From Streptomyces sp. NRRL S-340 (GTDB taxonomy: Bacteria; Actinomycetota; Actinomycetes; Streptomycetales; Streptomycetaceae), in the NCBI RefSeq assembly GCF_000720185.1, contig NZ_JOIY01000074.1, forward strand, positions 1 through 57,483: a DNA stretch of 57,483 nucleotides, given 5' to 3'. The notes beneath the pieces are model-generated. The model saw only the letters and a list, made by a program, of their open reading frames with translations. It ran no database searches and was not told the origin of the DNA. Below, piece by piece: positions 26,837-36,860 of this stretch (positions are counted from its first letter, which is position 1; each line of letters starts with the position of its first letter). A program made the translations under genes and the position numbers.

Positions 26837-27683
26837 GGGCGCCCGGGGCGGGAGCGGTGTGGCCGTCCGGGTGCCGCCGGGGCGTGCCGCGGCCCACCTC
26901 GTGCTCGGCCAGGGTGCCCACCTCCCAGCCGGCGTCGCGGCAGGCGGCGACCAGGCCGGGCAGGGCGCCGAGCGCGGCCTGCCAGCAGCCCGGGGCCGAG
27001 GCGTGGTCCGTGTCGTGCAGGAGGACCGTGCCGCCGCCGCGCAGGTCCGCCCCGACGCAGGCCCGCACGGTGTCCGCGGTGGCGTCCGCCGTCCAGTCCC
27101 GGCCCCAGGCCGACCACAGCACGGGCCGCAGCCCGAGGCGCCGGGCGGCCGTCCAGCGACCCGCGGTGAGGATGCCGTAGGGAGGGCGGTACCACAGGGG
27201 CCGGCGGCCGGTGAGGTCGTGCACGACGCGGACCGCGCGCGCGGTCTCCCGCAGGTCGCGGCCGGGGGCGGGCAGCCACGGGCGGCTGTGGGTCCAGCCG
27301 TGCACGCCGAGTTCGTGGCCGCGCGCGGTGAGGGCGCGGGTGAGCGCGGGGTGGCGGGCGGCACTCTCCCCGAGCACGAAGAAGGTGGCGCGCACGCCGA
27401 GCCGGTCCAGGGCGTCCAGGAAGTACGGCGTGGTCGCGGGGTCGGGGCCGTCGTCGAAGGTGAGGGCGACGTGGTCGGGCCTGCCGTGGCCGGCCAGGCG
27501 CGGGAAGCAGCGGGAGCGCAGGCGCGGCAGCCAGGTGGCGGCGGGGACGATGTGCGCGGCCGCCACGGCGGCCGGCACCGCGAGGGCCGCGGCCGTGAGC
27601 GGCGGGACACCCGTGGCCCGCGCGCGGGTGCCGACGGCCCCGGTCCCGCGCCGTCCTGTTCCCCGGTCGCCCACCCGGCTCAC
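26796..27683 (-). CDS. Polysaccharide deacetylase (NodB-type), probably membrane-anchored
   Basis: A 295-residue protein. A hydrophobic segment at about residues 27-50 can serve as membrane anchor or uncleaved signal. The carbohydrate esterase family 4 domain follows: TFDDGP with D77/D78, the metal His pair H128 and H132 in HGWTHSRPW, and RPPYG near 165. It is expected to de-N-acetylate a surface glycan or peptidoglycan outside the membrane. The GTG start overlaps the SDR stop (GTGA), making a two-gene operon. The last 14 codons run antisense over the cobF end and are Pro-rich, so the natural C-terminus may be eroded. Confidence 0.87.
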   Translation of the reverse strand: MSRVGDRGTGRRGTGAVGTRARATGVPPLTAAALAVPAAVAAAHIVPAATWLPRLRSRCFPRLAGHGRPDHVALTFDDGPDPATTPYFLDALDRLGVRATFFVLGESAARHPALTRALTARGHELGVHGWTHSRPWLPAPGRDLRETARAVRVVHDLTGRRPLWYRPPYGILTAGRWTAARRLGLRPVLWSAWGRDWTADATADTVRACVGADLRGGGTVLLHDTDHASAPGCWQAALGALPGLVAACRDAGWEVGTLAEHEVGRGTPRRHPDGHTAPAPGAPTPSACGAADTCP

Positions 27684-28528
27684 CCGAACCGTGCGGCCAG
27701 GCGCCGGTACAGGCCGGGCGCGGCGCCGCGGACCCGGCCGGGCAGCCGGGTCCAGCCGGGAACGTAGACCTCGTCCCGCCCGCGCGTGACCGCCTCCCAG
27801 ACGGCGTCGGCGACCCGGGCGGCCGGGACGGGCCTGGGACGCGACCGGCGGTACGGTACGCCGCGGCGGTCGAAGAACGGGGTGTCGACCACGCCGGGCA
27901 CCACGTGGCTGATGCCGACGCCGGTGCCGCGCAGTTCGTAGCGGACGGCGTCGGCGAAGGCGCCCAGGGCGGCCTTGGCGGCGGAGTAGACGGCCTCGTC
28001 GCGCACCCCGACCGTCCCGGCCAGGGAACCGATGATGACCACCCGGCCGGCGCCCTGCCCCACCATGTGCGGCAGCAGCAGTCGGACCAGGTGCACCGTG
28101 GCGAGCACGTTGACGTCGAACACCTCGTCGATGGCGGACTGCGGCATCGTGCTGAACGGTCCCGCCCAGCCGATGCCGGCGCCGGCCACCAGGAGGTCGA
28201 CCCGGCCGACGCGGTCGAGTGCGAACTCGGCGAGCCGGCGCTCGGCCCCCGGCCCGGACAGGTCCGCCGGATAGGCCAGCGCGGAGGTGCCCCGGGCGAC
28301 TTCTTCGAGCCGTGTGTGGTCCCGCCCGTTGAGCACCATCCGCCAGCCGCCCTCGGCCGCGAGCCGCCGCGCGACGGCCGCGCCGATCCCGGAGGAGGCG
28401 CCGGTGACCAGCGCGCCCCCGCCCGTGGGCGTGCCGTCGGCGCTTCTGCGGCGCTCGGCGCCCCGCGTCGCCGGTGCCTCGGCGCGGATCCCGGAGCCGG
28501 ACCGTACGCGGGAAGGGGCTTGGGTCAT
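27680..28528 (-). CDS. Short-chain dehydrogenase/reductase
   Basis: A 282-residue classical SDR. NAD(P) loop TGASSGIG lies at 42-49, the AGAGIG equivalent of NNAG at 115-120, and the catalytic set S168, Y181 and K185 (YSAAK). The C-terminal GLYRRLAARFG tail is basic. The first 35 residues are an Arg/Ser-rich extension. C-terminal features (YVPGWTRLPGRV) resemble SDRs that act on membrane lipids or acyl substrates. It is co-transcribed with the deacetylase and divergent from a glycolipid-type glycosyltransferase, suggesting envelope lipid or glycan chemistry. The substrate is unknown. Confidence 0.87.
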   Translation of the reverse strand: MTQAPSRVRSGSGIRAEAPATRGAERRRSADGTPTGGGALVTGASSGIGAAVARRLAAEGGWRMVLNGRDHTRLEEVARGTSALAYPADLSGPGAERRLAEFALDRVGRVDLLVAGAGIGWAGPFSTMPQSAIDEVFDVNVLATVHLVRLLLPHMVGQGAGRVVIIGSLAGTVGVRDEAVYSAAKAALGAFADAVRYELRGTGVGISHVVPGVVDTPFFDRRGVPYRRSRPRPVPAARVADAVWEAVTRGRDEVYVPGWTRLPGRVRGAAPGLYRRLAARFG

Positions 28529-28693
28529 GGGGGCGCACCTCTGGATCGACGGGCCCGGGGCCGCCGTGCGGCTCCGGTGGTCCGGGACGGCCGTGCCGGG
28601 CGTGGAGTATCCCGGTGGCCGGGTCCGAAACGCGGGACGGGCTGGGGCGTGTCGGTTCGTTTGACTGCGGTGGGTGAGGGTTACTCACTTCCA

Positions 28694-29920
28694 GTGTCGT
28701 CCGAATCGCCCGCGCCGCCACCGCTGCCCGCCGCCCGGGGTCCCGTGACCGGGGCCGGGCGGGACCCCTCGGCCGCCCCGGGGGCCGGCCCGGCCGCCGC
28801 CGGCGGCCCCGTCCCCGGCGAGGGCTCCGTCACCGGGGCGGGGCGGCTGCTCGTGGTGAGCGCCAGCATGGGCTCCGGGCACGACACGGTGGCCGCGGAA
28901 CTGGCCCGCCGGGCCCGCGCCGCCGGCGGCCGGGCCGAGGTCGTCGACGTGCTGGAGCTGCTGCCGTACGGCCTGGGCGCGGGGCTGCGCGCGGGCTACC
29001 AGGGCGCCGTCCGGCACTGTCCGTGGGTCTACTCCGGTGTCTACGGCCTCTTCCTGCGGCCCGGTCCCCGGCCCCGGCCGAGCGGCACGCCGCTGGCGCG
29101 GCTGGCGGGGGACGCGCTGATGGCGCTGGTGCGCGAGACGTCCCCCGACGTGGTGGTGCCGGTGTTCCATCTGGCTGCCCAGCTCACCGGGCATCTGCGG
29201 GCGCGCGGGACGCTGCGGGTGCCCAGCGCGGTGGTCGTGGTCGACTTCGCCGTGCACCGCCAGTGGCTGCACCCGGGCAACGACCTGCACCTGTGTCTGA
29301 CGGACGGGGCCGCGCGGGAGGTGCGCCGGGGCCTGGGCCGTCCGGCGCGGGCGACGGGGCCGGTGGTGGACCCGGCCTTCTTCGCGCGGGGGGCGGGGGC
29401 GGCCGAGTGGCGGGACCGGTTCGCGCGGCAGGCGCCCGGGCGTCCGGCGGTGCTGGTCTCCGCGGGCGCCTGGGGGGCGGGTGCGCGGCTGCCGCGTACG
29501 GCGCGGCTGCTCGCGGCGCACGGCTTCCTGCCCGTCGTGCTGTGCGGGCGCAACGAACGGCTGCGGCGGGCCCTGTCCGGTGTTCCCGGTGTGCTGGCCC
29601 CCGGCTGGGTGACGGACATGCCGGAGCTGCTGCACGCCTGTGCCGCGCTGGTGGACAACGCGGCCGGGCAGACCGCCGTCCAGGCGCTCGCCGCGGGCCT
29701 GCCGGTCGTCGGGTACCGGCCGCTGCCGGGGCACGGGGCGGAGGGCGTCCGCACGATGGCCGCTCTCGGGGTGTCCGACCTCGCCGGGGACGAGACCGGC
29801 CTGGTGCGGTCCCTGGCCCGCCTCACCGCGGAGGGTCCGCAGCGGGAACGGCGGATCGCGGCGGGGCGCGCACTGTTCGGGACGGACGCGCTGACGGAGG
29901 TCGTACGCCTGCGCGGGTGA
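28694..29920 (+). CDS. MGDG-synthase-like (GT28) glycosyltransferase
   Basis: About 408 residues. After a Pro/Gly-rich leader of about 50 residues comes a GT-B fold with the MGDG-synthase N-domain (RLLVVSASMGSGHDTVAAELARRA, SASxGxGH motif). The acceptor-binding region YQGAVRHCPWVYSGVYGLF and PDVVVPVFHLAAQL follow. The C-terminal nucleotide-sugar half ends in the GT28 motif DNAAGQTAVQALAAGLPVVGYRPLPGH. Such enzymes move hexose from UDP-sugars to diacylglycerol at the membrane. The GTG at 28694 has GTGAGGG about 14 bases upstream; GTG at 28670 is possible but lacks a ribosome-binding site. It is divergent from the SDR/deacetylase pair. Confidence 0.87.
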   Translation: MSSESPAPPPLPAARGPVTGAGRDPSAAPGAGPAAAGGPVPGEGSVTGAGRLLVVSASMGSGHDTVAAELARRARAAGGRAEVVDVLELLPYGLGAGLRAGYQGAVRHCPWVYSGVYGLFLRPGPRPRPSGTPLARLAGDALMALVRETSPDVVVPVFHLAAQLTGHLRARGTLRVPSAVVVVDFAVHRQWLHPGNDLHLCLTDGAAREVRRGLGRPARATGPVVDPAFFARGAGAAEWRDRFARQAPGRPAVLVSAGAWGAGARLPRTARLLAAHGFLPVVLCGRNERLRRALSGVPGVLAPGWVTDMPELLHACAALVDNAAGQTAVQALAAGLPVVGYRPLPGHGAEGVRTMAALGVSDLAGDETGLVRSLARLTAEGPQRERRIAAGRALFGTDALTEVVRLRG

Positions 29921-30009
29921 CCGGAAGTCCGACTCCGCGCCCCCGCTCTACCGGTCTTCCTTACGCGCGGTCGCTCTCACGCCGTCGTCGTCCCGGTCCC
30001 GCCGGAACG

Positions 30010-30345
30010 GACCCGGTCCGGGCGAATCGTGCGGTCCACGTTCCGCGGTCCTCGGCCCCCTCGCCGGTGGCGGCGGCGAACCAGGCGCCGAGGACCTCCT
30101 CGGGCAGGGGCTCGGAGATCGGCCGCGGGCCGAGGGCCGGGAACGCCGGCGCCGCTCCAGCGGCGCGCGCCGCCCACCGTCTACGCGTCGGTGCACAGGA
30201 CTCCGGGGACGCCCGGCACCTTGCTCACGGCGACCGACGCGCCCGTCCGGGTCCGGCGGCACACGACCGCCCGGCCGCTGCGCGCAGCCCGGCGGCGAGG
30301 GCGTGGGCCACGGGTTCGGCCGTCCGAGGAGGCGGAGAGCCGCAC
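30010..30345 (-). pseudogene. Decayed ribose-5-phosphate isomerase B (RpiB/LacA) gene
   Basis: Pieces of RpiB appear in order on the minus strand but in changing frames. They are VRLSASSD (start GTG 30345), EPVAHALAAGLRAA, then RTGASVAVSKVPGVPGVLCTDA followed by an in-frame TAG where Tyr is expected. Next come TVGGARRW, then PRPISEPLPEEVLGAWFAAATGEGAEDRG and finally NVDRTIR. The central region normally between the N-terminal helix and the GTGAS motif is deleted. The result is about 112 codon-equivalents against the usual 150-160. At least three frameshifts plus one stop rule out function. Confidence 0.72.
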
Positions 30346-30355
30346 GCCCGGCGGG

Positions 30356-31480
30356 CTACGCCTGGAACAGGGTCATGCCGAGCAGGAGGGCGCAGACGAA
30401 CAGGGCGGCCGCGCCGACGACGGCGACCAGGCGGGAGTGGCGCCGCAGCGAAGTGCGCAGGCCGGGACGGCGCGGGGGCACCCGGTGGACGGTGGTGTTC
30501 CAGCCGGTGTCCGCCCCCGGGACCTGCGGGTGCGCGGCGCGGCCGGGTACCGCCCGCCCGGGGGCGCCCGGGTGGGGCTCGGCGGCGGGATAGGGCTCGT
30601 GGGCGAGGCCCGGCCGCTCGGGCGGCAGCGGTTCCGGTGCGCCGCGCCAGGCGCCGCTGCGGAACCAGTCCGCCGCCTGCCGGGCCGTGGGCCGCTCCTC
30701 GGGGCTCTTGGCGAGCATGCTCAGCAGGTACGCCTCGAACGCGGGGGGCAGCGCGGCACCGCGCTGGTGCGGGGGTACGGGCGGGGAGTCGACGTGCTGG
30801 TACAGCAGTCCGGTGGCGGTGTCCGACTCGAACGGCGGGCGGCCCACGGCCAGTTGGTAGAGGACGCAGCCCAGCGAGTACATGTCGGAGGCCGAGGACG
30901 CCGGGGTGCCGATGGCGCGTTCGGGCGCCAGGTACAGTCCGGTGCCGACGATCTGGCCGGTCGTGGTGAGGCCGGCCGACGGGTCGTCGACGAACCGCGC
31001 GATGCCGAAGTCGCCGATGCGGACGGTGCCGTCGCGGTCGCTCAGCAGATTGCCGGGCTTGATGTCGCGGTGCACGATGCCCTGGGCGTGCGCGGCGGCC
31101 AGGCCCTCGGCCGCCTGCTCGGCCACCTGGGCCAGCCGCTCGGGCGTGAGCGGGCCGCCGGCGGACAGTTCCCCGGAGAGGCTGTCACCGTCCACCAGTT
31201 CCATGACGAGGAAGCAGCGGTGCTCCCAGGTGCCGAAGTCGAGCGTGCCCACCACATGGGGGTGGTTGAGCCGGGCGGAGGTCTGCGCCTCCAGCCGGAA
31301 GCGCGCCTCGGCCGAGGCGTCTGCCAGGTCGCTCAACAGCAGTTTGACCGCGACGGGCCGGCCGAGCACCTCGTCCTGGGCCCGCCAGACCTCGCCCATC
31401 CCGCCCCGCCCGATGACCGCGTGGAGCCGGTACCGATCCGCCACCAGCACCTGTAGACCGCCCTCAATCCCCGTAGCCAC
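30356..31480 (-). CDS. Membrane-anchored Ser/Thr protein kinase (PknB/Hanks type)
   Basis: A 374-residue protein. The kinase domain (about 15-280) is complete: glycine loop IGRGGMGEVW, ATP-binding K46 in VAVKLLL, catalytic HRDIKPGN with D139, DFG at 157-159 and the APE-equivalent LAPER. A Pro/Ala-rich linker follows, and a single transmembrane helix (about 345-368) lies nearly at the C-terminus, so there is almost no extracellular sensor. The phospho-target is unknown. The start is placed at GTG 31480, behind GGGGACATTG; the frame is open further upstream, but that sequence is not kinase-like. It is a single gene. Confidence 0.88.
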   Translation of the reverse strand: MATGIEGGLQVLVADRYRLHAVIGRGGMGEVWRAQDEVLGRPVAVKLLLSDLADASAEARFRLEAQTSARLNHPHVVGTLDFGTWEHRCFLVMELVDGDSLSGELSAGGPLTPERLAQVAEQAAEGLAAAHAQGIVHRDIKPGNLLSDRDGTVRIGDFGIARFVDDPSAGLTTTGQIVGTGLYLAPERAIGTPASSASDMYSLGCVLYQLAVGRPPFESDTATGLLYQHVDSPPVPPHQRGAALPPAFEAYLLSMLAKSPEERPTARQAADWFRSGAWRGAPEPLPPERPGLAHEPYPAAEPHPGAPGRAVPGRAAHPQVPGADTGWNTTVHRVPPRRPGLRTSLRRHSRLVAVVGAAALFVCALLLGMTLFQA

Positions 31481-31755
31481 CAATGTCCCCGCAATCCCCC
31501 CGCACGAGCCCCGCCCCGCGGGCGGGCACGGCCGCAGCCGGGCACCGCTTCCGGGGCGCGGCAACCGGCCCATCTTAACGATCACTTGGCCTTCCGCCGA
31601 CCGGCGTCTTACCTACGGCGACGGCCGGCGGATCACGACCATCGTGATGTACGGGGCCCTTACGGGTGAAAAGCGGAACATCCCACTTCGTACCAGTATG
31701 TAGAACTGATCATGTATGTCATCGTCGCCGTGACCCGCTGATCCACTCAGGAAGG

Positions 31756-31956
31756 GTGAGGACGACCTTGGACCCACTGACCTGGCTGCTCATCCCACTG
31801 GCGACCGCGATCATGGCGGCCCTGTGGGGCTGTTGCGCGGGGCGCACCCGGCGCGCCGACGACTGGACCAACGTGCAGCGCTACGACCGCCTGCGGGCGG
31901 CCCTGGCCCGCGCGACCGCCTCGGCCTCCACCACCCCGTCGGTCCCCTGCCGCTGA
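31756..31956 (+). CDS. Small single-pass membrane protein
   Basis: About 66 residues: a hydrophobic helix (LTWLLIPLATAIMAALWGCC) near the N-terminus, then an Arg-rich and Trp-containing cytosolic tail (RADDWTNVQRYDRLRAALARA). Such short proteins are common and uncharacterised in Streptomyces. AGGAAGG lies just before the GTG at 31756; TTG at 31768 would give better spacing. It overlaps the meaningless read-through tail of the truncated permease on the other strand. Function unknown. Confidence 0.6.
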   Translation: MRTTLDPLTWLLIPLATAIMAALWGCCAGRTRRADDWTNVQRYDRLRAALARATASASTTPSVPCR

Positions 31957-32702
31957 CGGGGTCCCCGGGGCCGGTCCGCCGGATCGGGCCCTAGGGCGCG
32001 TTTCGAAAGTCCCGCCTGCCCCGCGGCGCCTGGCACGCGCGCTCGCCGCGTTGTCGGGATCGTCCACGTACGCCCGGTACGAGGACGAATCAGCCCGAGA
32101 CCCACGCTGAACGGCACCTTGGAGACGTTGACGATCAGGAAGAAGAAGGCCGACGTCCCGAGGAAGCCGAGCTTGCGGAAGCCGGCCGAGAGCAGGTACA
32201 GCGACATCACCGGGCCGCCCGCGTTGGCGACCATCGTGGTGAAGCCGCCGAGGACACCGTAGGAGCGGGCCTTGAGGCGGCCGGCGCGGGTGGTGACCGC
32301 GCCGGGTTCCTCCTGCTGCTCGGCCGCTCTGCGCCGCACCACCGTGACGGCGGCCATCAGCAGCAGGATGGCACCGATCGAGATCCGCACGGCCCCGTCG
32401 TCGGCCCGCAGCAGGAACAGGGTGCCGACGACCACTCCGGCCGCGACCGCCGGGAACAGCCGCCACAGCGTGGGCCAGTGGGCGTGCCGCCGGTAGGTCA
32501 GTACGGCCAGCACGTCTCCGGCGATCAGCACCGGCAGCAGCACCCCGGTCGAGGCGCGCGCCGGGAGGACGGCCGCGAAGATCGCGAGGCTGACCGTGTT
32601 GGCGCCGCTGACGGCGGTCTTGGAGAAGCCGACCAGCAAGGCCGCGCACGCGAGCGCGGCGAAGGCCCGGCCGGACAGGTGCCACAGAGTCATCGTGTCC
32701 AT
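31881..32702 (-). pseudogene. TauE/SafE-family permease with lost C-terminal third
   Basis: Codons 1-204 (to about 32090) are a good TSUP permease: LLVGFSKTAVSGANTVSLAIF, VLLPVLIAGDVLAVLTYRR, the second repeat ARSYGVLGGFTTMVANAGGPV and NVSKVPFSVGLGLI. The family then has two more helices. Here the frame instead runs into Arg/Pro-rich non-membrane sequence (RPRTGRTWTIPTTRRARVPG) and antisense of the next gene until 31881. The break coincides with the edge of a palindrome at 32060-32088. The gene looks cut by an insertion or deletion and is probably non-functional. Intact members export sulfite, sulfonates or similar anions. Confidence 0.68.
31985..32088. other. Possible small mobile insert at the permease break
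   Basis: Between the stop of the small membrane protein and the last recognisable permease codon lies a block with the 12-bp imperfect palindrome TCGTCCACGTAC/GTACGAGGACGA (32060-32088), the stretch CCTAGGGCGCGTTTCGAAAG at its other end, and no gene. The palindrome abuts the break exactly. A MITE or insertion-sequence end is my reading; no target duplication could be shown. Confidence 0.4.
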
Positions 32703-32905
32703 GCGGAGACCGATGGTAGGTCCGGGCGGGATCCGGCCGTAAGCGGCGTCTCGCCAGGTGGTCCCGCGGCCTGCGGGACGCGGGCGACCGAGGTGAGTGA
32801 TGTGGGGGCGTGACGGAAGCTCAGACGACCGGTGCGCCGGCAGCGGACCGCTCGCGTCCCGCCGTCACGCCCTCGCCGTCCCGCTTCCCCGCCCGCCGCC
32901 CTCCG

Positions 32906-34411
32906 TCAGGCGTACCGCGCCCGCAGTTCCCGCTTGAGCACCTTCATGCTGGGCCCGAGCGGCAGCGCGTCGGTGAACTCCACGCGGCGCGGGTACTTGT
33001 GGCGGCCCAGCCGCTCCTTGGCCCACGCGGTGACGGCGGCCGCGTCCGCCGTGGCGCCGGGGGCCGGGACGACGACCGCGCACACCTCCTCGCCGTGCAG
33101 TTCGTCCGGCAGGCCGATGACGGCCACCTGGGCGACGTCGGGGTGGCGCAGCAGCACCTCCTCCACCTCGCGCGGGTAGACGTTGTAGCCGCCGCGGATG
33201 ACGACGTCCTTCTTGCGGTCGACGATGCTGAGGAAGCCCTCGTCGTCCTTGGTGCCCAGGTCGCCGGTGCGGAACCAGCCGTCGACCAGCGCCTCGGCGG
33301 TGGCCTCGGGGCGGCCGAGGTAACCGGAGAAGACGTTGTGGCCGCGGACGACGACCTCTCCCAGTTCGCCCGGGGGCAGGAGTTCGACGCGGTCCTCGGT
33401 CTCGGCGCGGGCGATCTCCACGTCCACGCCCCACAGCGGGTGGCCGATGCTGCCGGGCTTCGCACCGAACACCGGCTGGTTGACGGCGGCCGCCGGGGAG
33501 GTCTCCGACAGCCCGTACCCCTCGTAGATCTTCGCCCCGAACGCCGCCTCGAACCGTTCGAGCACCGCGACCGGCAGTGAGGCTCCGCCGGACACGCACA
33601 CGCGCAGCTCCGGCAGGACGTCGGCGCCGGCCGCCGCGGCGGCCAGGGAGACGAACATCGTGGGCACGCCGTGGAAGGTGTTGACGCCCTCCTTCACCAT
33701 CAGCTCGATGGCGCGGACCGCGTCGAAGCGGGGCAGCAGGACGAGGGTCGCCCCGGCCCGCCAGGTGGAGTTCATCGACACCGTCTGCCCGAAGGCGTGG
33801 AAGAGCGGCAGCGCGCCGAGCGCGATGTCGTCGGGGCGGATGTCGTTGGCGTCGAAGGCGTTGACGGTGGCGTTCATCACCAGGTTGAAGTGGCTGAGCA
33901 CGGCACCCTTGGGGACGCCGGTGGTGCCGCTGGTGTAGAAGACGACGGCCGGGTCGTCGGCGGCCCGGGTGGTGTAGGACGCCAACGGCTGCGCGCCGGC
34001 CGCCAGTGCCTCCAGCTCGGCGCCGAGCGTGACGACCCTCACCCCGGCGGCGCGGGCGGCGGCCGTGCCGGTCTCCGCCTGCGCCGGATGGCACAGGAGC
34101 AAGGCGGCGCCGCTGTCCTTCAGGACGTGCTCGGCCTCGGCCGCCGAGAGCAGCAGGTGGACGGGGACGACGACCGCGCCGGCCGCCGCGATCGCGTAGT
34201 ACGCCTGCGGGAACTCGGCGGTGTTCGGCGCCATCAGGGCGACCCTGTCACCCGGCCGGATCCCGAGCCCGGCGAGCGCCCCGGCCTGCGCCAGGGCCCG
34301 CTGCCACACCTGCGCGAAGGTGAGCCGCAGGTCGCCTTCGACGAGGGCGGTCCGGTCGGGGCGGCGCCGGGCGTTCTCGGCGAGGATGGCGGCGACGGAG
34401 AGGGTTGCCAT
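32906..34411 (-). CDS. fadD: Long-chain acyl-CoA synthetase / fatty-acid:CoA ligase
   Basis: A 501-residue ANL-superfamily enzyme. The AMP-binding P-loop YTSGTTGVPKG lies at about 167-177, the A5 motif YEGYGLSET at about 310, and the A7 motif GWFRTGDLG with the hinge DRKKDVVIRGGYNVYP. The C-terminal catalytic lysine region reads SMKVLKREL instead of the more usual TGKILRREL; the lysine is present. It activates fatty or aryl acids with ATP and CoA in the cytosol. It lies 150 bases downstream of the thiolase gene on the same strand and likely works with it in acyl degradation. Confidence 0.92.
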   Translation of the reverse strand: MATLSVAAILAENARRRPDRTALVEGDLRLTFAQVWQRALAQAGALAGLGIRPGDRVALMAPNTAEFPQAYYAIAAAGAVVVPVHLLLSAAEAEHVLKDSGAALLLCHPAQAETGTAAARAAGVRVVTLGAELEALAAGAQPLASYTTRAADDPAVVFYTSGTTGVPKGAVLSHFNLVMNATVNAFDANDIRPDDIALGALPLFHAFGQTVSMNSTWRAGATLVLLPRFDAVRAIELMVKEGVNTFHGVPTMFVSLAAAAAGADVLPELRVCVSGGASLPVAVLERFEAAFGAKIYEGYGLSETSPAAAVNQPVFGAKPGSIGHPLWGVDVEIARAETEDRVELLPPGELGEVVVRGHNVFSGYLGRPEATAEALVDGWFRTGDLGTKDDEGFLSIVDRKKDVVIRGGYNVYPREVEEVLLRHPDVAQVAVIGLPDELHGEEVCAVVVPAPGATADAAAVTAWAKERLGRHKYPRRVEFTDALPLGPSMKVLKRELRARYA

Positions 34412-34561
34412 GGGGGGACTTCCTTCAGGTGCGGCTTCGTTGCTGCGGTGGGGGCTGCTTCTTCCGGCGCGGGGGTACGGCCGGTTTCGTTGCCGCGCCG
34501 GGGGATTCCGGCACGGCGGCGTGCCCGGGGCCCGGGAGACGTGCTTGCCGGCCGGGCGGGT

Positions 34562-35749
<1,188 letters not shown>

Positions 35750-35822
35750 GGCAGGACTCCTCGAAGGGCTCGTGGGGCCGGACGGGACGCGCGGGGTCAC
35801 CGCTCGCTCCCGGACGACCATT

Positions 35823-35839
35823 AATTAGCACTGCTAGTT
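35823..35839. promoter_or_regulatory. Palindromic operator between thiolase and lipase genes
   Basis: AATTAGCA-C-TGCTAGTT is a 17-bp near-perfect palindrome (one mismatch) in an AT-rich island, about 75 bases upstream of either start. TATAGA follows at 35846-35851. Size and place suit a TetR-type regulator of fatty-acid genes acting on both directions. The regulator gene is not adjacent. Confidence 0.5.
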
Positions 35840-35910
35840 TCGGACTATAGACCGCGGACCGGCCCGCTGGGAAGATCCCCTCCGGGCCCGCCGACGCCGC
35901 AGGAGGAGAC

Positions 35911-36738
35911 ATGGCCGACACCCGCGAGCACGTCCTCACCGGAACCCGGGGCACCCTGTGCGTCCACGAGTGGCCGCACCCGCGCCCGCGCTTCCTCGCG
36001 GTGCTCGTCCACGGCTACGGCGAGCACGCCGGGCGCTACGCGGAGGTGGCGGACGTGCTCCGCGGGCTCGGCGCGGCCGTCCACGCGCCCGATCACGTGG
36101 GGCACGGGAAGTCGGCGGGCGAGCGCGTGGTCGTCGAGGACTTCGAGGACGTGGTGAGCGACGTGCACGCCGTGGCGGACCTCGCCCGGTCCGCGCACCC
36201 GCGCCTGCCGCTGGTCCTGGTCGGCCACTCCATGGGCGGCCTGATCGCGGCCCGCTACGCCCAGCGCCACGGCGACGAGTTGACCGCGCTCGTGCTGTCC
36301 GGCCCGGTCATCGGCGCCTGGGAGCTGCCCGGGCGGCTGCTCGCCCTGGACGAGATCCCCGACCGGCCGATCAGTCCGGCGGCGCTCTCCCGGGACCCGG
36401 CGGTCGGCGCGGCGTACGCGGCGGACCCGCTGGTGTGGCACGGTCCGATGAAGCGGCCGACGGTGGAGGCGTTCGCGCGCACCCTGCGGACCGTCGCGGA
36501 CGGCGGTGACGTCGGCCGGCTGCCCGTGCTGTGGCTGCACGGGGACGACGACCGGCTGGTGCCGCTCGCCGGGAGCCGGGCCGGTGTGGAGAGGCTCACC
36601 GGCGGTCCGGCCGGGGCCGGCGGCGACCTGACCGAGCGGATCTATCCCGGCGCACGGCACGAGGTGTTCCTGGAGACCAACCGGGCGGAGGTCTTCGCGG
36701 ACGTGACGGCCTTCCTGGACCGGGTCCTGCCCCGCTGA
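35911..36738 (+). CDS. Monoacylglycerol-lipase-type alpha/beta hydrolase
   Basis: A 275-residue alpha/beta hydrolase. The oxyanion motif HGYGEHAGRY, which defines the monoacylglycerol lipase group, lies at 34-43. The nucleophile elbow is GHSMGG with S107, the acid lies in WLHGDDDRLVP, and the His in YPGARHEVFLE. It probably releases fatty acids from monoglycerides or lysolipids, feeding the divergent FadD/thiolase. There is no signal peptide, so it is cytosolic or peripheral. The ATG lies behind AGGAGGAG. In-frame length matches the family. Confidence 0.9.
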   Translation: MADTREHVLTGTRGTLCVHEWPHPRPRFLAVLVHGYGEHAGRYAEVADVLRGLGAAVHAPDHVGHGKSAGERVVVEDFEDVVSDVHAVADLARSAHPRLPLVLVGHSMGGLIAARYAQRHGDELTALVLSGPVIGAWELPGRLLALDEIPDRPISPAALSRDPAVGAAYAADPLVWHGPMKRPTVEAFARTLRTVADGGDVGRLPVLWLHGDDDRLVPLAGSRAGVERLTGGPAGAGGDLTERIYPGARHEVFLETNRAEVFADVTAFLDRVLPR

Positions 36739-36860
36739 GGACCGCCCACGGGGGCGTCGTGGCCGGGACCGTCCGCGGGGGCAGGTGTCCGGTTTGCGGG
36801 AGCACGCGCCGGGCACCCGACCGGTACCGCCAAGACGACCCCACGAGGGAGAACCACCGC

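Noticed and set aside
32815..33580. Long plus-strand frames opposite fadD, and similar ones opposite the thiolase, kinase and amidohydrolases
   Set aside because: All lie over well-supported genes on the other strand and have shadow composition.
34412..34561. A small gene between fadD and the thiolase
   Set aside because: The frames are short, Arg/Gly-rich and lack a start with a ribosome-binding site; treated as spacer.
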